From positions 2,046,001 to 2,110,000 of the forward strand of contig OY760687.1 in NCBI GenBank assembly GCA_963663945.1: 64,000 nt of DNA. The letters are read 5' to 3'. The stretch's first letter is position 1, and every line of letters starts with the position of its first letter. The stretch comes from Bin87 sp963663945 (GTDB lineage Bacteria > Chloroflexota > Dehalococcoidia > Lucifugimonadales > UBA3495). Shown here piece by piece: positions 1 to 9,659 of this stretch. The notes under the pieces are model-generated. The model was not told the DNA's origin. It did not search any database and saw only the letters and a program-made list of their open reading frames with translations. Made by a program: the position numbers and the translations under genes.

Positions 1-622
1 TCTGCACGATGGAGTCGATGCGGTCCTGGGACAGGAGTTCCGTAAGCGGTATGGCGCCGACGGTGGTATAGCGCACCAGGGGAACCATGTCGTCACCGTG
101 TCCACCCAGCACCATGGCCTGGACGTCATCTACCGACACGTTCAGTTCCTGGGCGATGAAGGTCCGGTAGCGAGCGGTATCGAGCACGCCGGCCATTCCG
201 AACACCCGATTGCGCGGAAAACCGGAGGACTGGAACACGTTCTGCACCATGGCATCCAACGGGTTGGTCACCGCCAGGATGATGCAGTTGGGAGAATGTT
301 TGACCACCTCCTCGGTAACGGCGGAAGTGATGCGCATGTTGGTCAGCAACAGGTCATCGCGGCTCATGCCGGGACGACGGGCGATGCCGGCCGTGATGAC
401 CACGACGTCGGAGCCGGCGGATTCCTCGTACCCGTTGGAACCGGTGATCAAGGCATCGGTGCCAATCACCGGGCCGGACTCGAGCATATCGAGGCCCTTG
501 CCCTGGGGCAGGTCTTCTACGACGTCAACAAGAACCACGTCGGCGTAGCCGAGCTGGTGGATCCGTTGGGCGGTCGTGGCGCCGACATTGCCGGCGCCAA
601 CGACGGTTACTTTGCTTCGCAT
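1..622 (-). CDS. mdh: Malate dehydrogenase, NAD-dependent (3' end cut by window edge)
   Basis: Catalyses reversible oxidation of malate to oxaloacetate with NAD in the TCA cycle. Only the first ~207 residues lie in the window; the gene runs off the left edge. The protein starts MRSKVTVVGAGNVGA, a Rossmann glycine-rich NAD loop at residues 5-15. It continues with VITAGIARRPGMSR, the lactate/malate dehydrogenase family segment with the mobile-loop arginines, then VTNPLDAM and GGHGDDMV, which holds the catalytic His. The Arg-Arg at the start of the mobile loop favours malate over lactate. The ATG at 622 begins the conserved N-terminus. icd lies 34 bp upstream on the same strand, so the two are probably one TCA operon. 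Confidence 0.93.
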   Translation of the reverse strand, partial: MRSKVTVVGAGNVGATTAQRIHQLGYADVVLVDVVEDLPQGKGLDMLESGPVIGTDALITGSNGYEESAGSDVVVITAGIARRPGMSRDDLLLTNMRITSAVTEEVVKHSPNCIILAVTNPLDAMVQNVFQSSGFPRNRVFGMAGVLDTARYRTFIAQELNVSVDDVQAMVLGGHGDDMVPLVRYTTVGAIPLTELLSQDRIDSIVQ

Positions 623-656
623 GTGTTGGGTGGTCCTCCGATTGATCCAGGTTTGG

Positions 657-2885
657 TTAGATTGCATCCACGATGGCGTTCAACGTGGCGCTGGGCCGCA
701 TGGCTGTTGCGGACTTCTCATGGTCAGGGCGATAGTAACCGCCGATATCCACCGGTTCGCCCTGACAGTCGATCAGTTCCTGAATGATCTTGTCCTCGTT
801 TTCGGTCATCTGGCGGGCGACGTCTGCGAAGCGGGCTTTCAACTCGGGGTTTTGGTCCTGGTTCGCCAGGGCCTGCGCCCAATAGAGCGCGAGGTAGAAA
901 TGGCTGCCCCGGGTGTCGAGTTCCTTCACCCGACGCGACGGGTTCCGCTGGTGTTCCAGATGCTCTCCGATCGCCTGGTCCAGTGTCTCGGCCAGGAGCC
1001 GCGCACCGTCGTTGTCGTACACCTCTCCGGAGTGCTCGAACGAGGCAACCAGGGCGCAGAATTCACCCAGAGAGTCCCATCGAAGGTGTCCTTCCTCGAC
1101 GAATTGCTGGACGTGCCGGGGAGCCGAACCACCGGCGCCGGTCTCGAACAGTCCGCCGCCGTTGAGCAAAGGCACGACAGAAAGCATCTTGGCGCTGGTT
1201 CCCAACTCGAGGATTGGGAACAGGTCGGTCAGGTAATCGCGCAACACGTTTCCGGTAACGGCGATGGTGTCCTGACTGGCGCGGCTGCGCGCCAGGGTGG
1301 CTTTCATGGCGGCCAAGGGAGCCATGATGCTGATGTCCAGCCCGGATGTGTCGTGGTTGGGCAGGTACTGGTTTACCTTCTTGATGAGTTCGGCGTCGTG
1401 GGCGCGTTTCTCGTCCAACCAGAAGATGGCGGCCTGGCCGGTCAGCCGGGAACGGGACACGCCGAGCCTTACCCAGTCCTGGATCGGGGCGTCTTTGGTT
1501 TGGCACATGCGGAAGATGTCGCCTTGCTCGACGCGCTGTTCCATCAGAGTCGCGCCGGACGAGTCAACCACACTGATCGTCCCGTTGCCCGGCGCCGTGA
1601 AGGTCTTGTCGTGGGAACCGTACTCTTCAGCCGCCTGGGCCATCAGACCCACGTTGGCAACACTGCCAATTTTCGACGGGTCGAGGGCTCCGTGCTGCTG
1701 GCAGTCTTCGACAACCGCCTGGTAGATGGTGGCATAGGAACGGTCAGGGATCAGTGCAACGGTGTCGTGCAAATCGTTGTCCGGGCCCCAGGTGCGCCCT
1801 CCGTCGCGGATGACCACGGGCATGGAGGCGTCAATAATTGTGTCGCTGGGAACGTGGAGGTTGGTGATCCCCCGGTTGGAGTTCACCATCATCAAATCCG
1901 GGCGTCGGTCGTAGCACGCCTGGATGTCAGCCTCGATCTCGGCGCGCTTGGCCTCGGGCAAGTCCTGGATCTTGGTCAGCAATTCGGCGACGCCGTTATC
2001 GGGGTCCACTGCCACCTGGGCCAGGGCGTCGCCGTGCTTTTCGAAGACGTCCTTGAAGAATTCGGAGACCAGGTGTCCGAAGATGATGGGGTCGGACACG
2101 CGCATCATGGTGGTCTTTACGTGGAGGCCCAGCAGAAGGTCTTCCGCTTTGGCCTTATCCATTTCCTCGGCGTAGAATTGACGCAGCGCCCTGGCATTCA
2201 TGACGGCGCAGTCGAGTATCTCGTCGGCCTGAATTGGTATGCCCGATTTGAGCTCGGTCACGCTCCCGTCGTTGCCAGTGAATACAATGGAGGCCGACCC
2301 AGCCTGTGTGGTGGTCGTGGCCACCTCGCTGCTGAAGAAGTCGCCATCATCCATGTGGCCGACGCGGGTCTTGGAGACGTCAGGCCAGTCCTGCATCATC
2401 CGGTGAGGATTTCGCAGACCGTGCTCCTTTACTGCGTTCGACGAGCGACGATCGGAGTTGCCTTCGCGTATCACCGGGTTGACGGCGCTGCCAACCACCC
2501 GGGAGTAGCGCGCCAAGGTCTCACGCTCTGCGTCGTTGGAGGGTTGGTCAGGATAGTCGGGTATGTCGTAACCCTTGGCCTGCAACTCCGCAATGGCGCC
2601 TTTCAGCTGGGGAATTGAGGCGCTGATGTTGGGCAATTTGATCAGGTTCGCCGACGGCTCCAGGCACAACTCACCGCACATCCGCAGGTAATCGGGGATC
2701 TTCTGGTCGTCGGTCAAATTGTCCGGAAAATTGGCAATGATGCGACCCGACAACGAGATGTCCCAGGTGTCGAGTTCAATCCCGGAACTCTTGGTAAACG
2801 CCTGGAGAATTGGCAACAGTGAGTGTGTTGCGAGGAACGGCGCTTCATCAGTTTCGGTGTAAATGATCTTGGCGGCTTCTGCCAT
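657..2885 (-). CDS. icd: Isocitrate dehydrogenase (NADP+), monomeric type
   Basis: Oxidatively decarboxylates isocitrate to 2-oxoglutarate with NADP+ in the cytoplasm. The product is 742 aa, the usual length of the large monomeric IDH family and about twice that of the dimeric enzymes. Family stretches include KIIYTETDEAPFLATHSLLP at the N-terminus, SDRRSSNAVKEHGLRNPHRM near residue 130, GLDISIMAPLAAMKATLARS, and the Gly-rich NGGGLFETGAGGSAPRHVQQ near residue 560. An ATG 16 codons upstream is also open. I chose 2885 because AAGGAGGA sits 4-5 bases before it and the homologous N-terminus starts there. mdh follows on the same strand. Confidence 0.95.
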   Translation of the reverse strand: MAEAAKIIYTETDEAPFLATHSLLPILQAFTKSSGIELDTWDISLSGRIIANFPDNLTDDQKIPDYLRMCGELCLEPSANLIKLPNISASIPQLKGAIAELQAKGYDIPDYPDQPSNDAERETLARYSRVVGSAVNPVIREGNSDRRSSNAVKEHGLRNPHRMMQDWPDVSKTRVGHMDDGDFFSSEVATTTTQAGSASIVFTGNDGSVTELKSGIPIQADEILDCAVMNARALRQFYAEEMDKAKAEDLLLGLHVKTTMMRVSDPIIFGHLVSEFFKDVFEKHGDALAQVAVDPDNGVAELLTKIQDLPEAKRAEIEADIQACYDRRPDLMMVNSNRGITNLHVPSDTIIDASMPVVIRDGGRTWGPDNDLHDTVALIPDRSYATIYQAVVEDCQQHGALDPSKIGSVANVGLMAQAAEEYGSHDKTFTAPGNGTISVVDSSGATLMEQRVEQGDIFRMCQTKDAPIQDWVRLGVSRSRLTGQAAIFWLDEKRAHDAELIKKVNQYLPNHDTSGLDISIMAPLAAMKATLARSRASQDTIAVTGNVLRDYLTDLFPILELGTSAKMLSVVPLLNGGGLFETGAGGSAPRHVQQFVEEGHLRWDSLGEFCALVASFEHSGEVYDNDGARLLAETLDQAIGEHLEHQRNPSRRVKELDTRGSHFYLALYWAQALANQDQNPELKARFADVARQMTENEDKIIQELIDCQGEPVDIGGYYRPDHEKSATAMRPSATLNAIVDAI

Positions 2886-2964
2886 GATCTCCTCCTTAGC
2901 AAGTAGATTTGACGGGCCGATGCGGGTTGCCAAGGATTATTGGACTACAGACCCGAACGGAATA

Positions 2965-2983
2965 CCGGATGTCCAGCATCCGG
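2965..2983. promoter_or_regulatory. Inverted repeat in the icd / MFS divergent intergenic region
   Basis: CCGGATG (2965-2971) and CATCCGG (2977-2983) form a perfect 7-bp inverted repeat around TCCAG. It lies between the divergent icd and MFS genes. There is no T-tract, so it could be an operator or the hairpin of a leader. I see no convincing -35/-10 pair in this 230-bp gap. Confidence 0.3.
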
Positions 2984-3115
2984 CACAGGTAAAACCGCAC
3001 AAATTATACACACGAATATTGCCGAATGGTACCCGATCCCCGATTGGCGCGCCCTTTCGGCCCATCCGCAGTGTGATACATTGCGGCGGTAATTCGACGC
3101 ACATCGCGAGATGTA

Positions 3116-4513
3116 ATGACTGATCCCGGACAGTCGGCAACCCGTTTGCCGCTGCTCAATAAAATCCTCTTTTCAGCCGACCATATCGGCCTGCAGGCCA
3201 TCGGTTATTTCAGGCAGCAGTGGGTTTTGTTTTTCCTGGCGCCGCCGGCGATCGAAGGCACGGCCAGGGTACCAGACGTGCTCCTGCTGGGCTACGAGAT
3301 CGACGCACGGGTGGTGGCGGGGATTCTCATCTTTTCCGGCCGTTTCATCGATGCCTTCACCGATCCATTGATCGGCTGGTGGAGTGACCGGACGCGCAGC
3401 CGCTGGGGCCGACGAATTCCGTTCGTCATGTTCAGCACGCCGTTCTACGCCGGGTTCGGGGCGCTGATCTGGTTCCTGCCCGACCCGGGCAGCAGCTGGT
3501 GGAACGCGGTGTACTTCGTGCTGATGCTGGAGCTGTTCTTCACCGCCGCAACGATGTCCAGTGGGGCTCTGGAAGCCCTGGTGCCGGAACTCACCCGGAC
3601 CGCCAGGGACCGGATGCAGGTGGTGAGCTTCATCTTCCTGTTCGCGGTTGGCGGCGCGGGACTGGGCCTGGTGATGGGCGGATACATCAAGGACGCGCTG
3701 GGGTTCCAGGTCGCGGGATCGATATTCGCCGTGGCGGCGCTGGTGTGTCGCTACATCTCGCTATCCGCAGTGTGGAAGCACGCGCCCCGGGACATCACGC
3801 CAGCCCAGGTACCCTTCTGGCACGGGTTGCGGGACACGCTGAGGAACTCCCAGTTCGTGGCCTTTCTGCCGACTTTCGTAATGTTCACCACGGGAGTGGG
3901 AGTGCTGCAGGGCTGGATTCCGTTTTTCGCCGTGGGGGTTCTGCTGCAGGAAAGGGACGGGGCCGCGTCGAGTTGGCTGTCGACCAGCGTGATCGGCGGG
4001 GCAATCGTGTTCGGCCTGGTGATCTGGATACTCTTTTCCGCCGGAGCGGTAAGCAAGCGACGAATCTACGGAATCTGCCTGGTCGCGTGCGCCGCGATCT
4101 ACCCGCTGCTGAGCCTGGTTGGCGTGGTGGTCACGGAGCAACTGGTGTTGCAGGGACTGGTCCTGGTTTTCATCGCGGGGATGCCCATGGCAGCGGTGTT
4201 CCTGCTGCCCAAGGGCCTGACCGCGGACATCGCCGACTACGACGCGCTGTTGCGGGACGAGCGCCGCGAGGCAATGTTCTACTCGACCCAGAACTTCTTC
4301 GAGAAGGTCACCTACGCGTTGCCGCCGCTGCTGCTGAGCCTGGTGCTGCAGTTGGGCGACTCGGCGGAAGATCCCCTGGGAATCCGCCTGGCGCCGGTGA
4401 TGGCCGGAGGGCTGGTGCTGCTGGGCTTCGTCCTCTGGCCGCGCTACCGGCTCCCCGACACGGTCAACCGCGAAACCGTGACACAGGCCGGGCTGATGCG
4501 GCAAGGCGCCTGA
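3116..4513 (+). CDS. MFS transporter, glycoside-pentoside-hexuronide:cation symporter-like
   Basis: A 465-aa integral membrane protein with about 12 hydrophobic segments. It carries the MelB/GPH signature DPLIGWWSDRTRSRWGRR at about residues 82-99 (compare D-P-x-x-G-x-x-x-D-R-T-x-S-R-W-G-R in sodium:sugar symporters). The family imports sugars or sugar acids with Na+ or H+; lipid-transporting relatives of the MFSD2 type share the motif, so the substrate is unknown. The ATG at 3116 overlaps no other gene. The gene is divergent from icd and converges on the DUF255 gene with an 11-bp gap, leaving no room for a terminator. Confidence 0.82.
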   Translation: MTDPGQSATRLPLLNKILFSADHIGLQAIGYFRQQWVLFFLAPPAIEGTARVPDVLLLGYEIDARVVAGILIFSGRFIDAFTDPLIGWWSDRTRSRWGRRIPFVMFSTPFYAGFGALIWFLPDPGSSWWNAVYFVLMLELFFTAATMSSGALEALVPELTRTARDRMQVVSFIFLFAVGGAGLGLVMGGYIKDALGFQVAGSIFAVAALVCRYISLSAVWKHAPRDITPAQVPFWHGLRDTLRNSQFVAFLPTFVMFTTGVGVLQGWIPFFAVGVLLQERDGAASSWLSTSVIGGAIVFGLVIWILFSAGAVSKRRIYGICLVACAAIYPLLSLVGVVVTEQLVLQGLVLVFIAGMPMAAVFLLPKGLTADIADYDALLRDERREAMFYSTQNFFEKVTYALPPLLLSLVLQLGDSAEDPLGIRLAPVMAGGLVLLGFVLWPRYRLPDTVNRETVTQAGLMRQGA

Positions 4514-4524
4514 CGACTTCCGGT

Positions 4525-6573
4525 TCAGGAATTCAGTTGCGCCGCCAGCGCCTCCGCGTCGGTGACCGGAAGCTGACAGGCGTAGTTCTCGCACACGTAG
4601 GCGGTGGGTTGACCATCCTGCATCACCCGCTGTTCCAGCAGCGGCGAATCCTTCAGGGGCGGGTTCGCCGGGTCGGCAACCCCGACGAGCACCTTGTTCG
4701 GCATGAACCGCCGGCTCACCGCATCGAGCATATCCCCGGTGCCGGGATTTTCGGCTGGCCCGACGATGACAATCTCCCGGGGCAGGGACACGTAGAAGTC
4801 AAGCGCGCCCAGCCAGTGGCCGGTGGCGGAAGGGGCGCGTCCCAGCATCTGCTGCATGGCTCGCAACGGGGTGGCGCCTTTCGCCGAGTAGTCGTCATTG
4901 CCGGTCACGATGGCCAGCCGCAGCAGCACATCGGACGCGACCGAACTGCCGCAGGGTTGGGCGTTGTCGAAAACGTCGCGGGGTCGTATCACCAGGGCTT
5001 CGTGGTCGCTGCCGGTGTCGTAGAAGCCGCCGACAGCGTCGTCCCAGAACAAGGCGTTCATGCCGTCGGCTACGGTCACGGCCTCCTGGAGCCAACGCGG
5101 TTCCAGTGTGGCCTCGTGCAGGGACAGCAGGCCGTCGGCAAGGCAGGCGTAGTCCTCGAGGTAGCCGTTGAGCTTGGCCTCGCCGTTGCGCCAGGTGCGG
5201 AGCACGCGACGGTTTTCGTCGCGCATGTTGGCGAGAAGAAAATCCGCGTTCTTGCGGGCGGCGTCGAGGTAATCCTCGCGGCCCAGGGCGGCGCCGGCCT
5301 CCGCGAACGAGCGGAGCATCATGCCGTTCCACGAAGTGAGGACCTTGTCATCGCGCAGGGGATGGATGCGCTGCTCGCGAACGTCGAGGAGGATGGCCCG
5401 GGCGCGGGCGACGGCGGCGAACAGGTCGGATTCGGAGACACCGCGCTGTTGGCAGTAGTCTTCGGGAGGTCGCGCCACGTTGAGGATGTTGGCGCCTTCG
5501 AAGTTGCCGCGGTCGGTGACGCCGTAGTAGCCCATGACGAGATCGGCATCGTCGTTCAAGAGGGGACGCAGTTCATCCGGCGTCCAGACGAAGAACTTGC
5601 CCTCGACGCCCTCGCTGTCGGCGTCCTGGGCGGAGTAGAAGCCGCCCGCCGGATCCGTCATCTCACGCAGCACGTAGTCGAGGGTCTCCTCGGTGATGCG
5701 GCGGTACAGCGGGTTGCCGGTGACCTGCCAGGCGTGGAGGTACAGGCGGGCGAGCAGGGCGTTGTCGTAGAGCATCTTTTCGAAATGCGGAACCAGCCAG
5801 TAGGCGTCGGTGGAATAGCGGTGAAATCCGCCACCCACCTGGTCATATATGCCACCGTAGGCCATCTTCTGGAGGGTCAACTCGACCATTTCCAGGGCCC
5901 GGGCGTTGAAGCCGTGACGGTTGTAACGCAGCAGAAACTCGGGGGTCATGGGCTGCGGGAACTTGGGAGCGTTGCCGAAGCCGCCGTTGAGGTGGTCGAA
6001 CTGGGTGGCTAGCTGCGAGTAGGCGTTGTGCATCACCTCGGTGGTCAGGGGAGTGAACCCGCGCGGCATCTGCCCGGTGCGGCCCATCTGCTCGGACAGT
6101 TGGCGGGTGACGCGGTCGATCTCGCCCTTGTTGGTGTGGTAGGCCTGGCTGGCGGCGGCGAGCAATCGGGGGAAACCGGGCATGCCCTGGCGGTCCTCGG
6201 GCGGGAAGTAGGTGCCGCCGTAGTAGGGATGGCCATTCGGGGTCAGGAAGACGGTCATGGGCCAGCCGCCGCTGCCGGTCATCATCTGCACCGCTTCCAT
6301 ATAAACGGCGTCGAGGTCGGGGCGCTCCTCGCGGTCGACCTTGATGTTCACGAAATTCTCGTTCATGAGCGCGGCGATATCCTCGTTCTCGAAGGACTCG
6401 CGCTCCATGACGTGGCACCAGTGGCAGGCGGAATAGCCGATGCTGAGCAGGATGGGCCGGTCCTCGTCGCGGGCGCGTCCGAGGGCTTCCTCACCCCAGG
6501 CGTACCAGTCCACGGGGTTTTCGGCGTGCTGGAGCAGGTAAGGACTGGTCTCGTTGATCAGGCGATTTGCCAT
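4525..6573 (-). CDS. DUF255 / thioredoxin-domain protein with six-hairpin C-terminal half (YyaL/SSP411 family)
   Basis: A 682-aa protein of the widespread YyaL family. The N-terminus NETSPYLLQHAENPVDWYAW and the following ILLSIGYSACHWCHVM form a thioredoxin-like domain with C50-H-W-C53. GGWPMTVFLTP and GGTYFPPEDR follow. The rest resembles an alpha/alpha six-barrel (KMLYDNALLARLY, DADSEGVEGKFFVW). The physiological role is unsettled; the domain suggests redox or glycan-related activity. I start at the ATG at 6573 because AGGAG lies 9 bases upstream and homologues begin MANRL. An in-frame extension to 6861 has non-conserved sequence and no ribosome site. Confidence 0.88.
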   Translation of the reverse strand: MANRLINETSPYLLQHAENPVDWYAWGEEALGRARDEDRPILLSIGYSACHWCHVMERESFENEDIAALMNENFVNIKVDREERPDLDAVYMEAVQMMTGSGGWPMTVFLTPNGHPYYGGTYFPPEDRQGMPGFPRLLAAASQAYHTNKGEIDRVTRQLSEQMGRTGQMPRGFTPLTTEVMHNAYSQLATQFDHLNGGFGNAPKFPQPMTPEFLLRYNRHGFNARALEMVELTLQKMAYGGIYDQVGGGFHRYSTDAYWLVPHFEKMLYDNALLARLYLHAWQVTGNPLYRRITEETLDYVLREMTDPAGGFYSAQDADSEGVEGKFFVWTPDELRPLLNDDADLVMGYYGVTDRGNFEGANILNVARPPEDYCQQRGVSESDLFAAVARARAILLDVREQRIHPLRDDKVLTSWNGMMLRSFAEAGAALGREDYLDAARKNADFLLANMRDENRRVLRTWRNGEAKLNGYLEDYACLADGLLSLHEATLEPRWLQEAVTVADGMNALFWDDAVGGFYDTGSDHEALVIRPRDVFDNAQPCGSSVASDVLLRLAIVTGNDDYSAKGATPLRAMQQMLGRAPSATGHWLGALDFYVSLPREIVIVGPAENPGTGDMLDAVSRRFMPNKVLVGVADPANPPLKDSPLLEQRVMQDGQPTAYVCENYACQLPVTDAEALAAQLNS

Positions 6574-7776
6574 CAGATAATGCTCCTGGGCGCGGGCGGG
6601 ATCAGATTGTACGAAGACCGGGCGACCAGGCCCGAAAGCCGAGGCGACGGGATTCGTTTCAGCGTTTGACGGATAACGTAACACCAAAAACGGGGCGATG
6701 CCAGCCGGCCGAGCCAGGAAGATACGGCGCAAAGGCTGCTTTGAACCCGGCGCGCGCGAGGTGGCACGGGTTTGCCAGGCCGGTGAAAGGGCATGGACGG
6801 CGGGCAGGATGGGGCCGCAACCGCGATTCGGGGGCCAAAAATCGGCGAACGGAGGTTCCAAAAGGGATTCTCGATGGGGTGTTTTAAGGGGCTCGACCCC
6901 CTATTTTGGGGGTCTCAACCCCCCATTTTGAGGGTGTCGATTTTGAGGCGTCGGCGGCCAGATTGCGGGGCTCGACTTTGCTCAAGGACTGCTTTAACCG
7001 GGTTCGGGGGAGTCTGGAAGTCGGCCCGGGCGACGAAAAATCGGCGAAGCTCACGTTCTAAAATGGCTGCCCGATGCGGCGTTCTTGGCGTCTCGATCCG
7101 CTGTTTTGGGGGCCTCAACCCACTGTTTTAAGGGTGTCGATTTTTACCCGGCGGGGCTCGGATTGTCCCGCGCCGGCTGCGAGGTGGTCGGCAGCCCGGC
7201 CGGTCTGGATCGGTGACGACGCTCATGGAGGCCCCGGACGATCCGGCGGTCACGGGGCATGGGCCGGATGATAGCACGGGGAGGCGATGATCTGAATGGA
7301 TAGATGGCGGCGGTATCGCGGCGGGGTTGGGTGAAGCAACGTTGCCCACCGGTTGGTAGGAGACCGGATGAAGGATTGACCGGCAAGAGGACAAAGCGTG
7401 CTGCGCCGTAGAGCTACGACACCCAAGCATTCCTGGGCGATTGGGGTGGGTCGGCGGTGGATGTGCGGCTCGGACAAGCCGAGGCCGCCTAAAACTGGGA
7501 TTCCGAGTTGGAGGGGCCGGCGGGCATTCATCGGAACCTCCGGATTCGCGCTGAAGGGGGTTGCCGGCAGGCGACATCCGGGAGGCGGAAGCGTGAACAC
7601 CAACCAGGATGGCGATGGCAGTTGGACGGTAGTGAGCATTCCATGGCTGACCGCGGCGATACGGGAAACGGGAGCCCGCTTTGGCGCCTTGACTATAGAG
7701 GTCGCCAGCATGAACAGATCACATCGGGTGATAACCTATCAGCGAAACATTTGGGTATTGCCAGGAGAAATTCTGA
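6574..7776. other. Gene-free stretch of 1.2 kb
   Basis: No open frame here has recognisable family motifs, and the frames present overlap one another on both strands. The left half holds the nested repeat array described separately. Near 7466-7490 a GCGGCTCGG / CCGAGGCCGC stem-loop with one bulge can form. I see no tRNA, RNase P, tmRNA or SRP RNA signature. AGGAG at about 7762 is the ribosome site of the following gene. Confidence 0.5.
6837..7146. repeat. Nested repeat: two ~110-bp units 200 bp apart, each with three 22-nt sub-repeats
   Basis: Unit A (about 6837-6945) and unit B (about 7036-7146) align at a constant 199-200 bp offset. Both begin AAAAATCGGCGAA, carry GTTCYAAAA about 20 bases later and end AGGGTGTCGATTTT. 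Inside each unit, three copies of TTTTRRGGGBNTCRA recur at 22-nt spacing, with T-runs at 6882, 6904 and 6926 in A and at 7082, 7104 and 7126 in B. The middle copies are followed by ACCC runs, so GGGGG...CCCCC pairing is possible. The copies are diverged, so the duplication is not recent. The function is unknown. Confidence 0.75.
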
Positions 7777-9615
7777 ATGATGAAAGTCGTCGGCGCGATA
7801 GTCGCCATGGTGCTGGTGGCCGGAATAGTAGTGGCAATCGGGATGTGGCGCGGGTTGATACCGGTGCCCAGTGTGCTGATTCCGCTGTTAGTGGGCGGTG
7901 GTGAACGGGAACACACGGCCCGCTATTATCCGCCAGATACGCTGGCCTACTTTTGGGCGACGCTGGTGCCAGCCGACGGGCAATTCGAGGAACTTCAGGA
8001 TATCTGGGAGCGGCTAGACGATTCACGGGCTTTTCGCAACCTGGTGGACCTGGCGGAGGATGAGTTTGAACAGGAGACCGGCATTGACTTCGAGACGGGC
8101 GTGATGTCCTGGATCGGTCCGGAGTTTGCCGTGGGGTTGTTGGAGGCGGATTGGGGTCGCGAAGAATGGGTAGTAGTGGGAATGGTCGGCGTACGCGACG
8201 AGAAGTCGGCCGAGGCATTCTTCCAAGATTGGCTTGACTACATGGAAGGAGAAAGTCACACCGAATTTCACGATGAAACGTACGAGGACTTTGACATCGT
8301 TGTGTCGGAAGACGGCTCGCAAGCCTATGCTTTGACCGACGATTGGCTCGTATTTGCCACCAGCGAGCGAGGGCTTGAGGATGTCCTGGCGCGCCTGGCC
8401 GGTGACGAGGAGCATTCATTGGCGTCGCACGAGCCCTTCATGGAAGCGCGTGCCCAGATGACGGAACGCCGTTTTGCTTCAGCGTACTTTTCGCCTTCGG
8501 AGGCGCGCGACCTTCTGGCGGACGTGGTGGACGACATGCTCGGGTCCGCTGAACTTGAATGGCCAGAGTCCGAAGCAGTGGATTGGATTGCAGCCTCCGT
8601 GGGCGTGGTGGAGGCAGGGGTCGTGATGGAAGTGGCTGCTCCGGTTGGCATCGACTATCCGCTCGAACTGGCTGACCTCGATGATCCTTCAGGTCTTCTG
8701 AGCGACGACACCCTGGGGTTCGTGGCTACGACGTTCGACCCTGACGTTGATCACTGGCGAGCCAACCTGCGACGCTATGAGATTGGCGATTTTCTGGCGT
8801 CCGAGGATATCGACAGCCTCAACGAGGTTATCGATTCATTTGCCAATGAATTCGGTTCGGTCAGCGCGGTCGGGCTGGACGCGGAAGACGGTTCGGATGT
8901 GTTATTGGACCTTGGACTGGGCGCCGTCGAGGCATTGACCGGCATAGATCTGGAGGATGACCTGTTGGATCACCTGGGCGGCGACGTGATCGTAGCCGTC
9001 GGCGACGTGGATTTTGACAGGTTGCAGCAGAGAGCAGACGAAAGCTCGGTTGACGCCGTAGTGATGACGTCGTACCGGGACGGGCACGGAGATGACCTTG
9101 CCGCTACCCTCGATGAGGCCGTGAATCGATTCGCCGCGTTCGCCGACTTGGATACGAACACGCGGGATGTTGGCGCCGACGACCGCGCGGTGATTTTCGA
9201 TCTTACCGCTCTTGGTGATGGAAACGGCGATTTCCGGCCGGGGTACGTTTTGCACCGGGGATACCTGACGCTCGGCAGCACTGAACGCTCGCTTGAAGGG
9301 GTTGTGGAACGACAGAATGGCGACGGCGACACTCTGTCGGAGAGTGAGGAATATCAACGGGTATTACGAGTGCTGCCAGAGAAACGTCAGTTCATGGCAT
9401 ACGTTGATTTGCACCGAATCATCCGACAATTGGACGGTGAGGACCTGGACCTGACTCGCGACCAGTATCGGGTGCTGGAGGAGAGCGTCGGAGCGCTGGC
9501 GATGAGCTCGTACAGCCCGCATTGCACAGCGTCTTCCGAGTTGTACGAATGCGAATCGCCGGTGGGCGCCGATGTTTCCCGCTACACCGCTGTGTTTACG
9601 CTGTTCCCGGAATAG
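7777..9615 (+). CDS. DUF3352-family membrane-anchored protein
   Basis: A 612-aa protein with one N-terminal membrane segment (MMKVVGAIVAMVLVAGIVVA, residues 1-20) and a long acidic extracytoplasmic region. The segment YYPPDTLAYFWATLVP and the repeated pattern of accessory and screening strands match the DUF3352 family, which is common in Chloroflexota and cyanobacteria and has no established function. The mature part is rich in Asp and Glu. Two tandem ATGs occur at 7777 and 7780; AGGAG about 11 bases upstream serves either. It is convergent with the PrsW gene 44 bp downstream and appears to be monocistronic. Confidence 0.75.
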   Translation: MMKVVGAIVAMVLVAGIVVAIGMWRGLIPVPSVLIPLLVGGGEREHTARYYPPDTLAYFWATLVPADGQFEELQDIWERLDDSRAFRNLVDLAEDEFEQETGIDFETGVMSWIGPEFAVGLLEADWGREEWVVVGMVGVRDEKSAEAFFQDWLDYMEGESHTEFHDETYEDFDIVVSEDGSQAYALTDDWLVFATSERGLEDVLARLAGDEEHSLASHEPFMEARAQMTERRFASAYFSPSEARDLLADVVDDMLGSAELEWPESEAVDWIAASVGVVEAGVVMEVAAPVGIDYPLELADLDDPSGLLSDDTLGFVATTFDPDVDHWRANLRRYEIGDFLASEDIDSLNEVIDSFANEFGSVSAVGLDAEDGSDVLLDLGLGAVEALTGIDLEDDLLDHLGGDVIVAVGDVDFDRLQQRADESSVDAVVMTSYRDGHGDDLAATLDEAVNRFAAFADLDTNTRDVGADDRAVIFDLTALGDGNGDFRPGYVLHRGYLTLGSTERSLEGVVERQNGDGDTLSESEEYQRVLRVLPEKRQFMAYVDLHRIIRQLDGEDLDLTRDQYRVLEESVGALAMSSYSPHCTASSELYECESPVGADVSRYTAVFTLFPE

Positions 9616-9659
9616 CGGTCGGCGAGCGGGGGCGTTTTCAGAGGCTTCTGGTCGGGCGT

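Noticed and set aside
98..2618. Long plus-strand open frames across the start of the window
   Set aside because: They lie opposite mdh and icd, whose minus-strand products have clear family motifs; the plus-strand products do not.
6837..7146. CRISPR array
   Set aside because: Repeats are diverged, contiguous 22-nt units without unique spacers, and no cas genes are present.
7280..7520. RNase P RNA or tmRNA gene
   Set aside because: Searched by eye for their conserved cores and tRNA-like ends; none fit.
7128..7904. Overlapping open frames on both strands as small genes
   Set aside because: No family motifs, mutual overlap and no good ribosome sites; GC-rich DNA gives many chance frames.
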